Shown piece by piece: positions 17,559 through 25,537 of a stretch of 64,000 nucleotides of DNA. The position numbers and the translations under genes were made by a program. Location: contig NZ_QGGG01000009.1 of assembly GCF_003148475.1 (NCBI RefSeq), positions 62,001 to 126,000 on the forward strand. The letters are read 5' to 3'. Within the stretch, counting starts at the first letter, position 1. The number at the start of each line of letters is the position of its first letter. The notes under the pieces are model-generated. The model did not search any database and was not told the DNA's origin. It was given only the letters and a program-made list of their open reading frames with translations. Source of the DNA: Pseudaminobacter salicylatoxidans (lineage in GTDB: Bacteria > Pseudomonadota > Alphaproteobacteria > Rhizobiales > Rhizobiaceae).

Positions 17559-19931
17559 ATGGGCATTATCCAGCAGTTCGAAAGACCTATGGTCCGCGGC
17601 GGCGTCTTGATCCCGGGGCTGCCCGTGCTCCCGCCGGGCGTCGAACGCCATCCGGTGCCAGGAGGCGGATCGCGTGCGGTCGCGATCGAGGCAGGTGACG
17701 TCATCACGGTTGTGGACCGGGCAGGTCTCCAGCTCTGTGAACTCGTCTTCTTCGATCCTGAGGGGCGTTCCGACCCGGCGCGGCTGGGCGCAGGCTCCTC
17801 GGACGAGCCGACAGGAACACGCAACATTCTGGGTTCTGACGAAGTATCGGCACGCCGGGTGCGAAATGCCCTTGAGAAGGCCGGCTTCGACCTGGCTGCA
17901 GCCCGCTGCATCCGCCTGTTTGGGGAGGGGTCGCCGGCCGGCAACAGCATCAGTTTCACGGCGGAGGGACCGGGGCTGTTGATCGTGGCGGCTCCCGGCG
18001 AGGCAATGGCCGTCGACAGGCAGAACGCACCCACCGAACTGGTGCTGTATGTCCGGCGGGCGAGACCGGCGATCGGCAAGGAGCGTCGTCCGCCGCCCGA
18101 TCCCCTGGCGGATCCCCTGATAGACAAGAATATTCTGCCGGGGCAGGCTTTTGTCTACGAGGTGAAGAAGGGTCAGTACATCCAGGTTCTGGACGTCCAG
18201 GGGCGGGAGTGTTCAGATTTCCAGGCCCTGGATATGCGCGCGGTAGAACAGGGGCGCATCGCGGCTATCGACCCTACGACGACCCGCAGCCTTAGCGGCG
18301 AACTCTACCCGAAGCCTGGCATGTTCGCGCGCTACTATTCGGTAGACATGCAGCCGCTGGTGGAACTCGTGCAGGATACCTGCGGCCGGCACGATACCTT
18401 CGGCCTGGCCTGCACGGCTCGCTACTACGAGGACCTGGGCTATCCCGGCCATGTGAACTGTACCGACAATATCAATCGGGAACTGTCTCACTACGGGTTG
18501 CCGACCCAGGGTGGCTGGCCAGCCATCAACTTCTTCTTCAATACCATGCTGGATGACGCCAACGCCATCAACATGGATGATCCTTGGTCGCGCCCGGGCG
18601 ACTACGTCCTGATGCGCGCCCTAACCGATGTGCTTTGCGTCTCCACTGCCTGCCCCTGTGACATCGATCCCGCCAACGGATGGGATCCGACCGATATCCA
18701 GGTGCGGGTCTACGACCATCATGAAGAGTTTCCCAGATCCATAGGTTTCCGTATGACCGTTGACGCAGATCTGCAGCCGACCAAGAAGACGGCTTTTCAC
18801 GAGTGCTTCGCTCAGCACACGCGGGATTTCGTCGAGTACAATGGGTACTGGCTTCCCAACAAGTTCACCGCTCACGGCACGATCGCCGAGTACTGGGCTT
18901 GCCGCGAGAAGGCGGTGATCATGGACCTGAGCCCGTTGCGCAAATACGAGATCACCGGTCCCGACGCAGAGGCGCTGATGCAGCTCAGCGTCACCCGCAA
19001 CATGAAGAAGCTGAGCGTCGGACAGGTTGTCTACACAGCCATGTGCTATGAGCACGGAGGTATGGTCGACGACGGGACCGTCTTCCGCCTTGACCAGAAC
19101 AACTTCCGCTGGGTGGGAGGCTGTGGCACTTCGGGGCTCTGGCTGCGGGAACAGGCGGAAAAGCACGGTATGAACGCCTGGATCCGGCCGTCAACGGATC
19201 AGCTTCACAACGTTGCCGTTCAGGGGCCGCGCAGTCGTGACATTCTGCGTGAGATCATCTGGACCAGGCCCGAGCGTCCTACGGTCGATGAACTCGGCGT
19301 GTTCCGCTTCACCATAGGGCGCATCGGCGACTTCCATGGCCCCGCCGTGATCGTGTCGCGGACGGGCTATACGGGCGAACTCGGCTACGAGGTCTTCTGC
19401 CACCCAAAGGATGCCAAGGCCGTCTTCGAGGCCATCTGGGAGGCGGGACAGCCCTACGGTCTGACGCCTTTTGGACTTGCGGCCCTGGACATGGTTCGCA
19501 TCGAAGCAGGGCTTGTCTTCGCCGGCTACGAGTTTACGGACCAGACCAATCCATTCGAAGCAGGAATCGGCTTCACGGTGCCTCTCAAATCCAAGGAGGA
19601 CGACTTCATTGGCCGCACAGTGCTGCAGGAGCGCAATGCGCATCCGACCCGCAAGCTTGTCGGCCTGGACCTCGTGGGTAACGAGGTGCCTTCCAAGGGC
19701 GACTGCGTGCGCATCGGGCGAGCTCAGGTCGGACAGATCACATCGGCCGTGCGATCCCCAATCCTCGGCAAGGTCATTGCCCTGTGCCGGATGGATGCCG
19801 CTCACGCCGAAGAGGGTACCCAAGTGGAGGTCGGCCAGCTGGATGGGTTCCAGAAACGGATCCCGGCGGTGGTTGTAAGATCGCCCCACTTTGATCCGAC
19901 CAAGGAACGGGTCAAGGGCAACTATGCCTGA
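17559..19931 (+). CDS. DUF1989-aminomethyltransferase (GcvT) fusion enzyme
   Basis: 790-residue multidomain protein. Residues ~1-170 resemble a degenerate DUF1989 half (RHPVPGGGSRAVAIEAGDVI); ~190-385 are a complete DUF1989 (urea-carboxylase-associated) domain with GRECSDFQALD, TCGRHDTFGLAC and ACPCDIDPANGWDPTD, whose Cys/His residues are likely metal ligands. Residues ~425-790 are a GcvT/folate-binding aminomethyltransferase domain (VIMDLSPLRKYEITGPDA, SRTGYTGELGYEVF, IEAGLVFAGYEF). Stand-alone DUF1989 proteins include carboxyguanidine deiminase subunits; GcvT moves C1 units to tetrahydrofolate. The fusion suggests removal of both an amino/amidino and a methyl or methylene group from one imported N-compound, which is inference. 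The ATG at 17559 with GGGAGG upstream is preferred over the TTG at 17532. Confidence 0.9.
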   Translation: MGIIQQFERPMVRGGVLIPGLPVLPPGVERHPVPGGGSRAVAIEAGDVITVVDRAGLQLCELVFFDPEGRSDPARLGAGSSDEPTGTRNILGSDEVSARRVRNALEKAGFDLAAARCIRLFGEGSPAGNSISFTAEGPGLLIVAAPGEAMAVDRQNAPTELVLYVRRARPAIGKERRPPPDPLADPLIDKNILPGQAFVYEVKKGQYIQVLDVQGRECSDFQALDMRAVEQGRIAAIDPTTTRSLSGELYPKPGMFARYYSVDMQPLVELVQDTCGRHDTFGLACTARYYEDLGYPGHVNCTDNINRELSHYGLPTQGGWPAINFFFNTMLDDANAINMDDPWSRPGDYVLMRALTDVLCVSTACPCDIDPANGWDPTDIQVRVYDHHEEFPRSIGFRMTVDADLQPTKKTAFHECFAQHTRDFVEYNGYWLPNKFTAHGTIAEYWACREKAVIMDLSPLRKYEITGPDAEALMQLSVTRNMKKLSVGQVVYTAMCYEHGGMVDDGTVFRLDQNNFRWVGGCGTSGLWLREQAEKHGMNAWIRPSTDQLHNVAVQGPRSRDILREIIWTRPERPTVDELGVFRFTIGRIGDFHGPAVIVSRTGYTGELGYEVFCHPKDAKAVFEAIWEAGQPYGLTPFGLAALDMVRIEAGLVFAGYEFTDQTNPFEAGIGFTVPLKSKEDDFIGRTVLQERNAHPTRKLVGLDLVGNEVPSKGDCVRIGRAQVGQITSAVRSPILGKVIALCRMDAAHAEEGTQVEVGQLDGFQKRIPAVVVRSPHFDPTKERVKGNYA

Positions 19932-19933
19932 TC

Positions 19934-19968
19934 ATCGCCCCAAGGTGGTTCGCCCGCCTTGGGGCGAT
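19934..19968 (+). terminator. Strong hairpin after the DUF1989-GcvT gene
   Basis: Perfect 12-bp inverted repeat atcgccccaagg / ccttggggcgat with an 11-nt loop, starting 2 nt after the stop codon and followed by gttgtcttc. Either a terminator or a processing stem that sets the ratio of enzyme to downstream symporter. Confidence 0.7.
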
Positions 19969-20098
19969 GTTGTCTTCAGCCTCGGTGAGGATGGATCGCG
20001 GTCCCGAATCAGAAGCAGCCCTGCTTCCGGCGCGGGGTGTTCGGCTTCGGTCGTTCAATAATAAGAGCAATACCGAAAAAGGGAGGAGTGTGAGGGAT

Positions 20099-21787
20099 AT
20101 GGTAGAACCATATTATCAGTTTACGACGACAACGACGCTGTTGCTGCTTTTAGCTTTTTATGGCGGCACGTTTCTCATGTCGCTTCTTGTGCGACACAAG
20201 AACGAAAACGTCGATGGTTACATGGTCTCCAGCGGGCAGGTTGGCTTCGGTATTTCCGCCGCCAGCATGACCGCGACCTGGATCTGGGCCGCCTCCTTCT
20301 ATGCTGCCGCCAGTTCCGCCTATACCTATGGTCTGTCGGGCGCCATGCACTACGGCTTCTGGGGCGCCTTGATGATTCTCTTCATCTATCCCTTCGGTCA
20401 GCGCTTTCGGAAGCTCGCTCCGAATGCCCATACGCTTGGCGAACTGATGCATGCGCGCCACGGCTCGTCCAGCCAGTTGATCCTCGCCTTGTCCAACGTG
20501 CTGGGAAGTTCCATCAGTTTGATGGTCAACTTCACCGCTGCCGGGGCCGTCGTCTCGATTCTCTCGCCACTGTCCTTCGTGCATGGCGTTCTGATCGCAG
20601 GTATCGGTACGCTCGCCTATACTTTCTGGTCCGGCTTCCGCGCCTCTATCCTCACTGACGTGGCTCAGCTCATCGCCTTGATGGGGGTCGCCGTCATCAT
20701 CATCCCCTGGGTCATGTTCAGCGCGGGCGGTCCTGAGGTCATGGTTCAGGGCCTGGAGCGTTTGACGGCCGAGCAGGCTGACTTCTTCTCCCGCACCGCG
20801 ATCCTTGAACAGGGTGCGCCCTTCTTTGTGGCGGTGCTCGCCTACGCCATCGGCAATCAGACGATTGCCCAGCGGCTCTTCGCCGTGCGGCAGGACCTGA
20901 TCAAACCGACCTTCCTGACCGCGACGCTTGGCTACGGTGCCGTTGTGATCGGACTGGGTATGATCGGGCTGATGGCCTTGCTGCTGGGTGTTCAGCCGGA
21001 TGGTGGCGATCTGAACAACATCATTCCCCAGATGGCCTCCACGTACCTGCCGCCCTTCATGATCGGCCTGTTCTTCCTCCTGGTGGTCGCTTCTCTGTCC
21101 TCCACCGCGGATGCCGATCTCACCGCCCTGTCGGCCATCATGATGACCGACGTCTACGCCAAGAACATCGTGAAAGGCCGAGCGGACCCGCAGAAGATGC
21201 TCCTGATCGGGCGTCTCACCATGATCGTGGCCACGATGGTCGGTCTGATACTCGCCAGCTTCGCGCTTGATATCCTCGTCATGCTCGTTTTCGTGGGCGC
21301 CTTATGGGGCACGGTGGTATTCCCGGTCATTGCCAGTTGCTATTGGCCGCGGGTGACGAACCGCGCCTTCACGTGGGCAGTTCTGGGCGGGATGCTGCTC
21401 TTCACCACTGTCCGGTTCGAGCTCCTGCCCATGGTGGGCGTCGTCGGCTTCGGCTTCGAGATGATAGCGGCCGTCGGTGCCGGCGTCGTGGCTGGTCTCA
21501 TGAGCTTCGGCTTTTTCGGTCGCACTGTCGGCCTGGCTGTGGGCCTTATAGCCACTCTCGTCAGTGCGTGGTACTTCGCCGGCTTCCTCGGCGACTACAC
21601 CGTGTTGCTCGCCTCGCTCGTCGCTTATGGCGCCAGCACCATCATCTGTGTGGCTCTCAGCCTGATGAGCCAGGAGCACTTCGACTTCGACCTCATCGCA
21701 CAGCGGGTCCGGCGCTTCCAGGCAACGGATGCGCAGCCGGATGAGACCGGCGCCGTCCCGGCACCCCAACCGAGCCCAGCCGAATAG
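20099..21787 (+). CDS. Sodium:solute symporter (SSS family)
   Basis: Inner-membrane SSS-family transporter, 562 residues from the ATG at 20099 (GGGAGGA about 12 nt upstream); an earlier in-frame TTG/ATG at 19967 would overlap the terminator hairpin and is rejected. About 13 hydrophobic segments are visible. Family features: VDGYMVSSGQVGFGISAAS near TM1-2, ATWIWAASFYAAASSAY, and SLSSTADADLTALSAI carrying the Na2-site serines of TM8. It lies between the DUF1989-GcvT enzyme and a 43-residue membrane protein and probably imports the enzyme's substrate with Na+. Confidence 0.92.
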   Translation: MVEPYYQFTTTTTLLLLLAFYGGTFLMSLLVRHKNENVDGYMVSSGQVGFGISAASMTATWIWAASFYAAASSAYTYGLSGAMHYGFWGALMILFIYPFGQRFRKLAPNAHTLGELMHARHGSSSQLILALSNVLGSSISLMVNFTAAGAVVSILSPLSFVHGVLIAGIGTLAYTFWSGFRASILTDVAQLIALMGVAVIIIPWVMFSAGGPEVMVQGLERLTAEQADFFSRTAILEQGAPFFVAVLAYAIGNQTIAQRLFAVRQDLIKPTFLTATLGYGAVVIGLGMIGLMALLLGVQPDGGDLNNIIPQMASTYLPPFMIGLFFLLVVASLSSTADADLTALSAIMMTDVYAKNIVKGRADPQKMLLIGRLTMIVATMVGLILASFALDILVMLVFVGALWGTVVFPVIASCYWPRVTNRAFTWAVLGGMLLFTTVRFELLPMVGVVGFGFEMIAAVGAGVVAGLMSFGFFGRTVGLAVGLIATLVSAWYFAGFLGDYTVLLASLVAYGASTIICVALSLMSQEHFDFDLIAQRVRRFQATDAQPDETGAVPAPQPSPAE

Positions 21788-21798
21788 GAGGAAGCATC

Positions 21799-21930
21799 AT
21801 GACGACACTGTGGCTTACTCTCTACATTCTCATCTGGCCGTCGATTTCAGCGGTCGTCCTTTTTGTGATCGTCCGTGGTTTCTTCCGGGATATGCGTGCG
21901 GCACGTCAGGCTGGTCGGGACATGGTGTAG
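21799..21930 (+). CDS. 43-residue symporter-adjacent membrane protein
   Basis: Short protein with one hydrophobic helix (LWLTLYILIWPSISAVVLF) and a basic Arg-rich tail (RGFFRDMRAARQAGRDMV). A perfect AGGAGG lies 7 nt before the ATG, and the gene begins 11 nt after the symporter stop. I recall a family of roughly 43-residue putative transporter small subunits encoded just downstream of SSS-type transporters; length, position and sequence character fit. It likely associates with and stabilises the symporter, although function in the family is not established. Too short for ordinary gene callers. Confidence 0.8.
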   Translation: MTTLWLTLYILIWPSISAVVLFVIVRGFFRDMRAARQAGRDMV

Positions 21931-21935
21931 AGGCC

Positions 21936-21973
21936 GGGACGTTCGCACCGGGGTGATCGGGTGCGAACGTCCC
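21936..21973 (+). terminator. Operon-end hairpin
   Basis: Perfect 14-bp inverted repeat gggacgttcgcacc / ggtgcgaacgtccc with a 10-nt loop, 5 nt after the stop of the 43-residue protein, followed by atctt. The position and stem strength support a rho-independent terminator for the symporter operon. Confidence 0.75.
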
Positions 21974-22403
21974 ATCTTCCGGCACGTCTTCCTGAGCGCA
22001 GCGAAGGATCTCGAGTCGGAGAGGGGCACTATTGTCGCGTACAGCACTCTCTTCGTCCCTGTGTCGTGCCGGGCGGTGATAGTGACACCGGGAATATCAC
22101 TCCAGCCACCCCTGTCCTGTCCCTGCTGGAAATCAATTGCGCTCGTAGTGTTGCGACACAGCACACCGACATGACGGCTGTTCAGGGAGATGTTGAAAGG
22201 GCATGCGCTCGCTTTCGCGCTATCAGAAGGGGAGCATGATCAAATGAAGCTGCTTTTCATTGCGCTCCGCAACCAGAAACTCCGGAACGCAATGGAACAA
22301 CGCTAAGGTCCGTTGAGAATTCTGAAGTTATGGGAGTTCGTAGGCGATAAAGATACAGCACTTCCGCGAATTGCTTTCTTAACTTTCCTAATTGCAGGAT
22401 TGA
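21974..22403. other. Intergenic stretch with no supported gene
   Basis: About 430 bp between the symporter operon terminator and the AraC-type regulator. It contains cctgagcgcagcgaagga near 21991, a type of short sequence (reads as LSAAKDL) commonly dispersed in proteobacterial genomes, and a 20-codon ORF at 22243 that I do not support. The 3' end must hold the promoter of the AraC gene; AGGA lies 4 nt before its ATG. Confidence 0.5.
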
Positions 22404-23516
22404 ATGTTGCGCGTCCCGCCATGGGAAGCCATGTTGTCGAACATGAGAGGCACAAGCAGCGTTCGATACGATTGGACACCTGACGTTTGGTCATGGGAGC
22501 CGGACAATGAACGCTGGTCGCCTGCGCACGGGCCTGCGCCGTTCCCAACCTTCCTCGAAGTTTCGACGGATGGTGTGAGTGCGCACGAAGCCTATGATTT
22601 CTGGCGCGAAGCGGTTTTCTACAATTTCGATGCCGATCGGCCCAGTCAGGAGCAGCACTCGTCTTTTTGCGGTCTCGGACGCGTGGTCCTGACCCGGGAA
22701 GCCGAGTTCTATAGCTATCGCTCGGATGCTGTATCCGGTGGTCGGGAGAAAACACATATCGAGGCAGACGGACGGACAGACGTCGAACTGGGGGTCGTCC
22801 TTTCCGGTCACCGCCGCTATCGCCTCGATGACGATAGTTCAGGCCAAGCCGGACCGGGCGCATTCTTTGTCTTTGATGAAGCTCGACCCTGCCGCGTTGC
22901 CTGGGATGCTCATTCCGGCATGCATCTCTCCTTGCGCCGCGAGGCTGTTGAAGCCGCTCTCGGATGTCCCATGCCATCGAGCGGGAGCATTGCGGATGCG
23001 CTTGGCCGATCACGCCTGGCACCGGTGCTCAAGAGCCAGTTCGCGCTTATTTCCAAACATATGGATCGGCTCGATCCAGGCATGCGCGGCTTCTTGCTAC
23101 ACCAAACAGCGGAGCTTGCGCTTTACGCGATCGGCCGGCTCGGACTGGCAAAGAGCGTCGGCGAACGGGAGCGTGCCGCCTTGTTCGCCGCCGCGCAACG
23201 CATCATCGAAACGCATTATGGAAATCCGGCGTTCGGCGTTGCCATGCTCGTCCAGGCTCTCGGCTGCTCGCGGGCCACGCTCTACCGTGCCTTTGCCGAC
23301 CACGGGATGACGGTCGTCGATGCCATACGCAATATCCGGCTGACGCACGCTCGTCGGATGCTGGAGGTGACAGACAATCACGTGCTGATCGCCAATGTTG
23401 CGCTGCGTTGTGGTTTCGAGGATCCACCAAACTTCAATCGGGCGTTCCGCCGCCGCTTTGGCATGAGCCCTAGCGAAGCGCGTCACAGGGCGCGCGATCG
23501 CCTGCCTGATTCCTGA
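22404..23516 (+). CDS. AraC-family transcriptional regulator
   Basis: 370-residue regulator with a C-terminal AraC/XylS DNA-binding domain: two helix-turn-helix units, FGVAMLVQALGCSRATLYRA and VLIANVALRCGFEDPPNFNR, followed by AFRRRFGMSPSEARH. The N-terminal ~230 residues resemble the AraC-binding-like domain of OxyR/FeaR-type activators (AHEAYDFWREAVFYNFD, DVELGVVLSGHRRYRL). It stands alone between the symporter operon and an insertion-sequence nest, so its target is not clear; neighbours originally beside it may have been displaced. Later ATGs at 22431 and 22443 are alternative starts. Confidence 0.9.
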   Translation: MLRVPPWEAMLSNMRGTSSVRYDWTPDVWSWEPDNERWSPAHGPAPFPTFLEVSTDGVSAHEAYDFWREAVFYNFDADRPSQEQHSSFCGLGRVVLTREAEFYSYRSDAVSGGREKTHIEADGRTDVELGVVLSGHRRYRLDDDSSGQAGPGAFFVFDEARPCRVAWDAHSGMHLSLRREAVEAALGCPMPSSGSIADALGRSRLAPVLKSQFALISKHMDRLDPGMRGFLLHQTAELALYAIGRLGLAKSVGERERAALFAAAQRIIETHYGNPAFGVAMLVQALGCSRATLYRAFADHGMTVVDAIRNIRLTHARRMLEVTDNHVLIANVALRCGFEDPPNFNRAFRRRFGMSPSEARHRARDRLPDS

Positions 23517-23539
23517 AGAGAACAAACTAGAGCCAACCT

Positions 23540-23621
23540 GCTGTTCGGGTTACCTGACTCCGTGAAGCTTTAGTCAGTAAGTTTCCGTTAGCCATAAACA
23601 CCAGTGAGACGTTAGGGCAAT
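23540..23621 (+). repeat. Left copy of 82-bp direct repeat
   Basis: Starts gctgttcggg and ends gacgttagggcaat. It matches 27155-27235 with three substitutions and one single-base indel. Internally it contains a small hairpin, ctgact ... agtcag. The junction with the IS3-like end is immediate. Identity of the unit unknown. Confidence 0.9.
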
Positions 23622-23639
23622 TGACGTTGCCCCCAGGTT

Positions 23640-23915
23640 TTATCCAGTTTTGAGTTCGTTTCCGGCGTTGTCTTTGCCCTGCTGGGCGGGTGAAGCAGCG
23701 GGCGTTGGCGCGGAGCTTTTGGCAGTGCGCAGCGCCAGGGCCCGTCGCGTGTGGAAGGTCAGAGCGAACTCGTCGGGCGTCTTCCAGCCGAGCTTCGAGT
23801 GCGGGCGCGAGCCATTGTAGTCCGTCCGCCAGATGCTCAGCATCGCGCGGGCCTGAGCCAGCGAGGAGAACAGCGTTTCGTTGAGCAACTCGTCGCGTAG
23901 GCGGCCGTTGATGGG
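23640..23915 (-). pseudogene. IS3-family transposase orfB, C-terminal fragment
   Basis: Minus-strand remnant of the IS3-family integrase subunit. It reads INGRLRDELLNETLF then WRTDYNGSRPHSKLGWKTP, the conserved end of the DDE core (the last catalytic Glu is in the RDE-like segment), and stops at LKTG followed by TAA at the element end. The 5' three quarters are missing; the break near 23915 coincides with the start of the IS110 element, so insertion or recombination there is inferred. Confidence 0.85.
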
Positions 23916-23938
23916 GAAGACGGCCCCGCTCCCGATAA

Positions 23939-23957
23939 GGGACCGTATATTGGTCCC
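23939..23957. promoter_or_regulatory. Dyad at the left of the IS110-like element
   Basis: Inverted repeat gggacc-gtatatt-ggtccc located 23 nt upstream of the transposase ATG, within the element's 5' non-coding end. IS110-group elements carry structured non-coding ends; this could be a promoter or end structure. Confidence 0.35.
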
Positions 23958-23980
23958 ACACTGCAAAAAGGAGCATTCCG

Positions 23981-25120
23981 ATGAACCCAGCCACCGTAGG
24001 CCTCGACCTCGCCAAGAATGTTTTTCACGTCCATGTCGTCGATGCATCTGGCAGGACGATTGATAGCAAAAGGCTCACTCGCCGTGATCTCCTTCCCTAT
24101 TTCAAAGCGTTGCCGCTTTGCCTGATCGGTATTGAGGCCTGTGCAACTGCCCACAATTGGGCCCGTCAGTTGCAAGGGCTCGGCCATGACGTGCGCCTGA
24201 TTCCTCCAAGTTACGTCAAACCTTTCGTGCGTCGCGGCGCAAAGAATGACGCCACTGACGCCGCGGCAATTTGTGAGGCAGTGACCCGACCCAACATCCG
24301 CTTTGTTCCGATCAAATCGCGTGATGATCAGGCGTTCCTGATGCTGCACAGAGCCCGAGGCCTTCTGGTTAGGCAGCGAACCATGGCGGCGTGTGCGCTC
24401 CGGGCGCACTTGGCCGAGTATGGGATTATTGTCGCGCAGGGCATACACCGGGTTGACGCCCTCATTGCGAAGCTGGATGAGATACGAGCAGACCTTCCTT
24501 ATGATGCGTCCTTCGCATTGGATGCTCTCGTCGGACAACTTGATACTCTGAACCGGCAGATCGATCGAATCGATGTCCGACTGGCTGAGATTCACAAGAC
24601 CAATGCGATTTGCCGCTTGCTTGCGACCATACCGGGAATCGGGCCGATCACCGCGACCGCATTCGCCGCCACCGTACCGGATCCGTCCACGTTTCGATCA
24701 GGGCGTGAGTTTGCGGCCTGGCTCGGCCTGACGCCACGCCAAAACTCATCGGGTGGCAAGCACAGGCTCGGTGGCATCACCAAACAAGGGGATCGGTATC
24801 TCCGCCATCTGCTGGTATTGGGAGCGCGGACCGTGGTGCGCTATCCAAAAGCCCGTTCTCGTGTAGATGGTCCATGGATTGAAGCTTTGCTGGAACGCCG
24901 CCGCCCAATGAAGGCACTCTCCTCGGGAGCGATCACGCCCTTGGCGGTGCCCTTGGGCGGCCGGTCTGGATCGGTAAGCGAACCGGTGAAGTTCACGCGC
25001 TTTGACGCCGGCGGCAGCACGACGGTGGAGATCGTGCTGGGTGACGTCGTCATGCGGGTGAACGGCGCTATCGATCCGGATCAGTTGGCGGGGCTTATCA
25101 GCGCGGTGCGCAAGGCATGA
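23981..25120 (+). CDS. Chimeric ORF: IS110-family transposase fused to IS66 TnpA tail
   Basis: 379-residue ORF with AAGGAG before its ATG. Residues 1-~312 are an IS110-family transposase: DEDD N-domain (GLDLAKNVFHVHVVD, GIEACATAHNW, KNDATDAAAICEAV) and the transposase_20 domain (TIPGIGPITATAFA, FAAWLGLTPRQNSSGGKHR). It should continue into the usual VALANK-type ending, but after RRRPMKA (about 24917) the sequence switches to the C-terminus of IS66 TnpA (VEIVLGDVVMRVNGAID, ISAVRKA) and ends in an ATGA overlap with tnpB. The join keeps frame. Presumably arisen by deletion or insertion; activity is doubtful because the IS110 right end is gone. Confidence 0.85.
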   Translation: MNPATVGLDLAKNVFHVHVVDASGRTIDSKRLTRRDLLPYFKALPLCLIGIEACATAHNWARQLQGLGHDVRLIPPSYVKPFVRRGAKNDATDAAAICEAVTRPNIRFVPIKSRDDQAFLMLHRARGLLVRQRTMAACALRAHLAEYGIIVAQGIHRVDALIAKLDEIRADLPYDASFALDALVGQLDTLNRQIDRIDVRLAEIHKTNAICRLLATIPGIGPITATAFAATVPDPSTFRSGREFAAWLGLTPRQNSSGGKHRLGGITKQGDRYLRHLLVLGARTVVRYPKARSRVDGPWIEALLERRRPMKALSSGAITPLAVPLGGRSGSVSEPVKFTRFDAGGSTTVEIVLGDVVMRVNGAIDPDQLAGLISAVRKA

Positions 25121-25461
25121 TCGCGTCGGGCGTTGTGGTTTACGTATCGGCGCAACCGGTCGACTTCCGCAAGGCAGCGGCATCCTTGATGGCCCTGGTC
25201 AGGGATAGCGGTCTCGATCCGTTCTCCGGAGCGCTTCATGTGTTCCGGTCGAAGCGGGCGGACCGGGTTCGCATCGTCTGGTGGGACGGCAGCGGCGTCT
25301 GTCTCTATTCGAAAACCCTGGAAGATGACAGCTTCTGCTGGCCGGGTGTATCGACGGCGCGGCTACGTCTCGACCACTCCCAGCTCATGGCGCTTCTTGC
25401 TGGAATGGACTGGAAAAAGATCCGTCCGGCCAAAATCCAGCGGCCTTTGATGACGGGCTGA
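25117..25461 (+). CDS. tnpB: IS66-family accessory protein TnpB
   Basis: 114 residues, the usual length of the IS66 Orf2 protein. Conserved segments: QPVDFRKAAASLMALV, RADRVRIVWWDGSGVCLY and FCWPGV. It overlaps the preceding chimeric ORF by ATGA, preserving the tnpA-tnpB coupling of IS66 elements. Required with TnpA and TnpC for IS66 transposition; here the TnpA N-terminus is lost. Confidence 0.92.
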   Translation: MIASGVVVYVSAQPVDFRKAAASLMALVRDSGLDPFSGALHVFRSKRADRVRIVWWDGSGVCLYSKTLEDDSFCWPGVSTARLRLDHSQLMALLAGMDWKKIRPAKIQRPLMTG

Positions 25462-25537
25462 AACCGGCCTGCGGCAAGATGAATCATGCGGCTGTAACGC
25501 TTGGGAAAGCGGCGGTTTTTGTGCTCTTCTGCTTGCC

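Noticed and set aside
19967-20098. Longer N-terminus for the sodium:solute symporter
   Set aside because: The extension begins inside the 12-bp terminator hairpin, is hydrophilic and unlike the family, while 20099 has a good ribosome binding site.
22243-22305. A 20-codon ORF (MKLLFIALRNQKLRNAMEQR)
   Set aside because: Although preceded by a purine-rich stretch, it is too short and has no family or regulatory context that would support it as a leader peptide.
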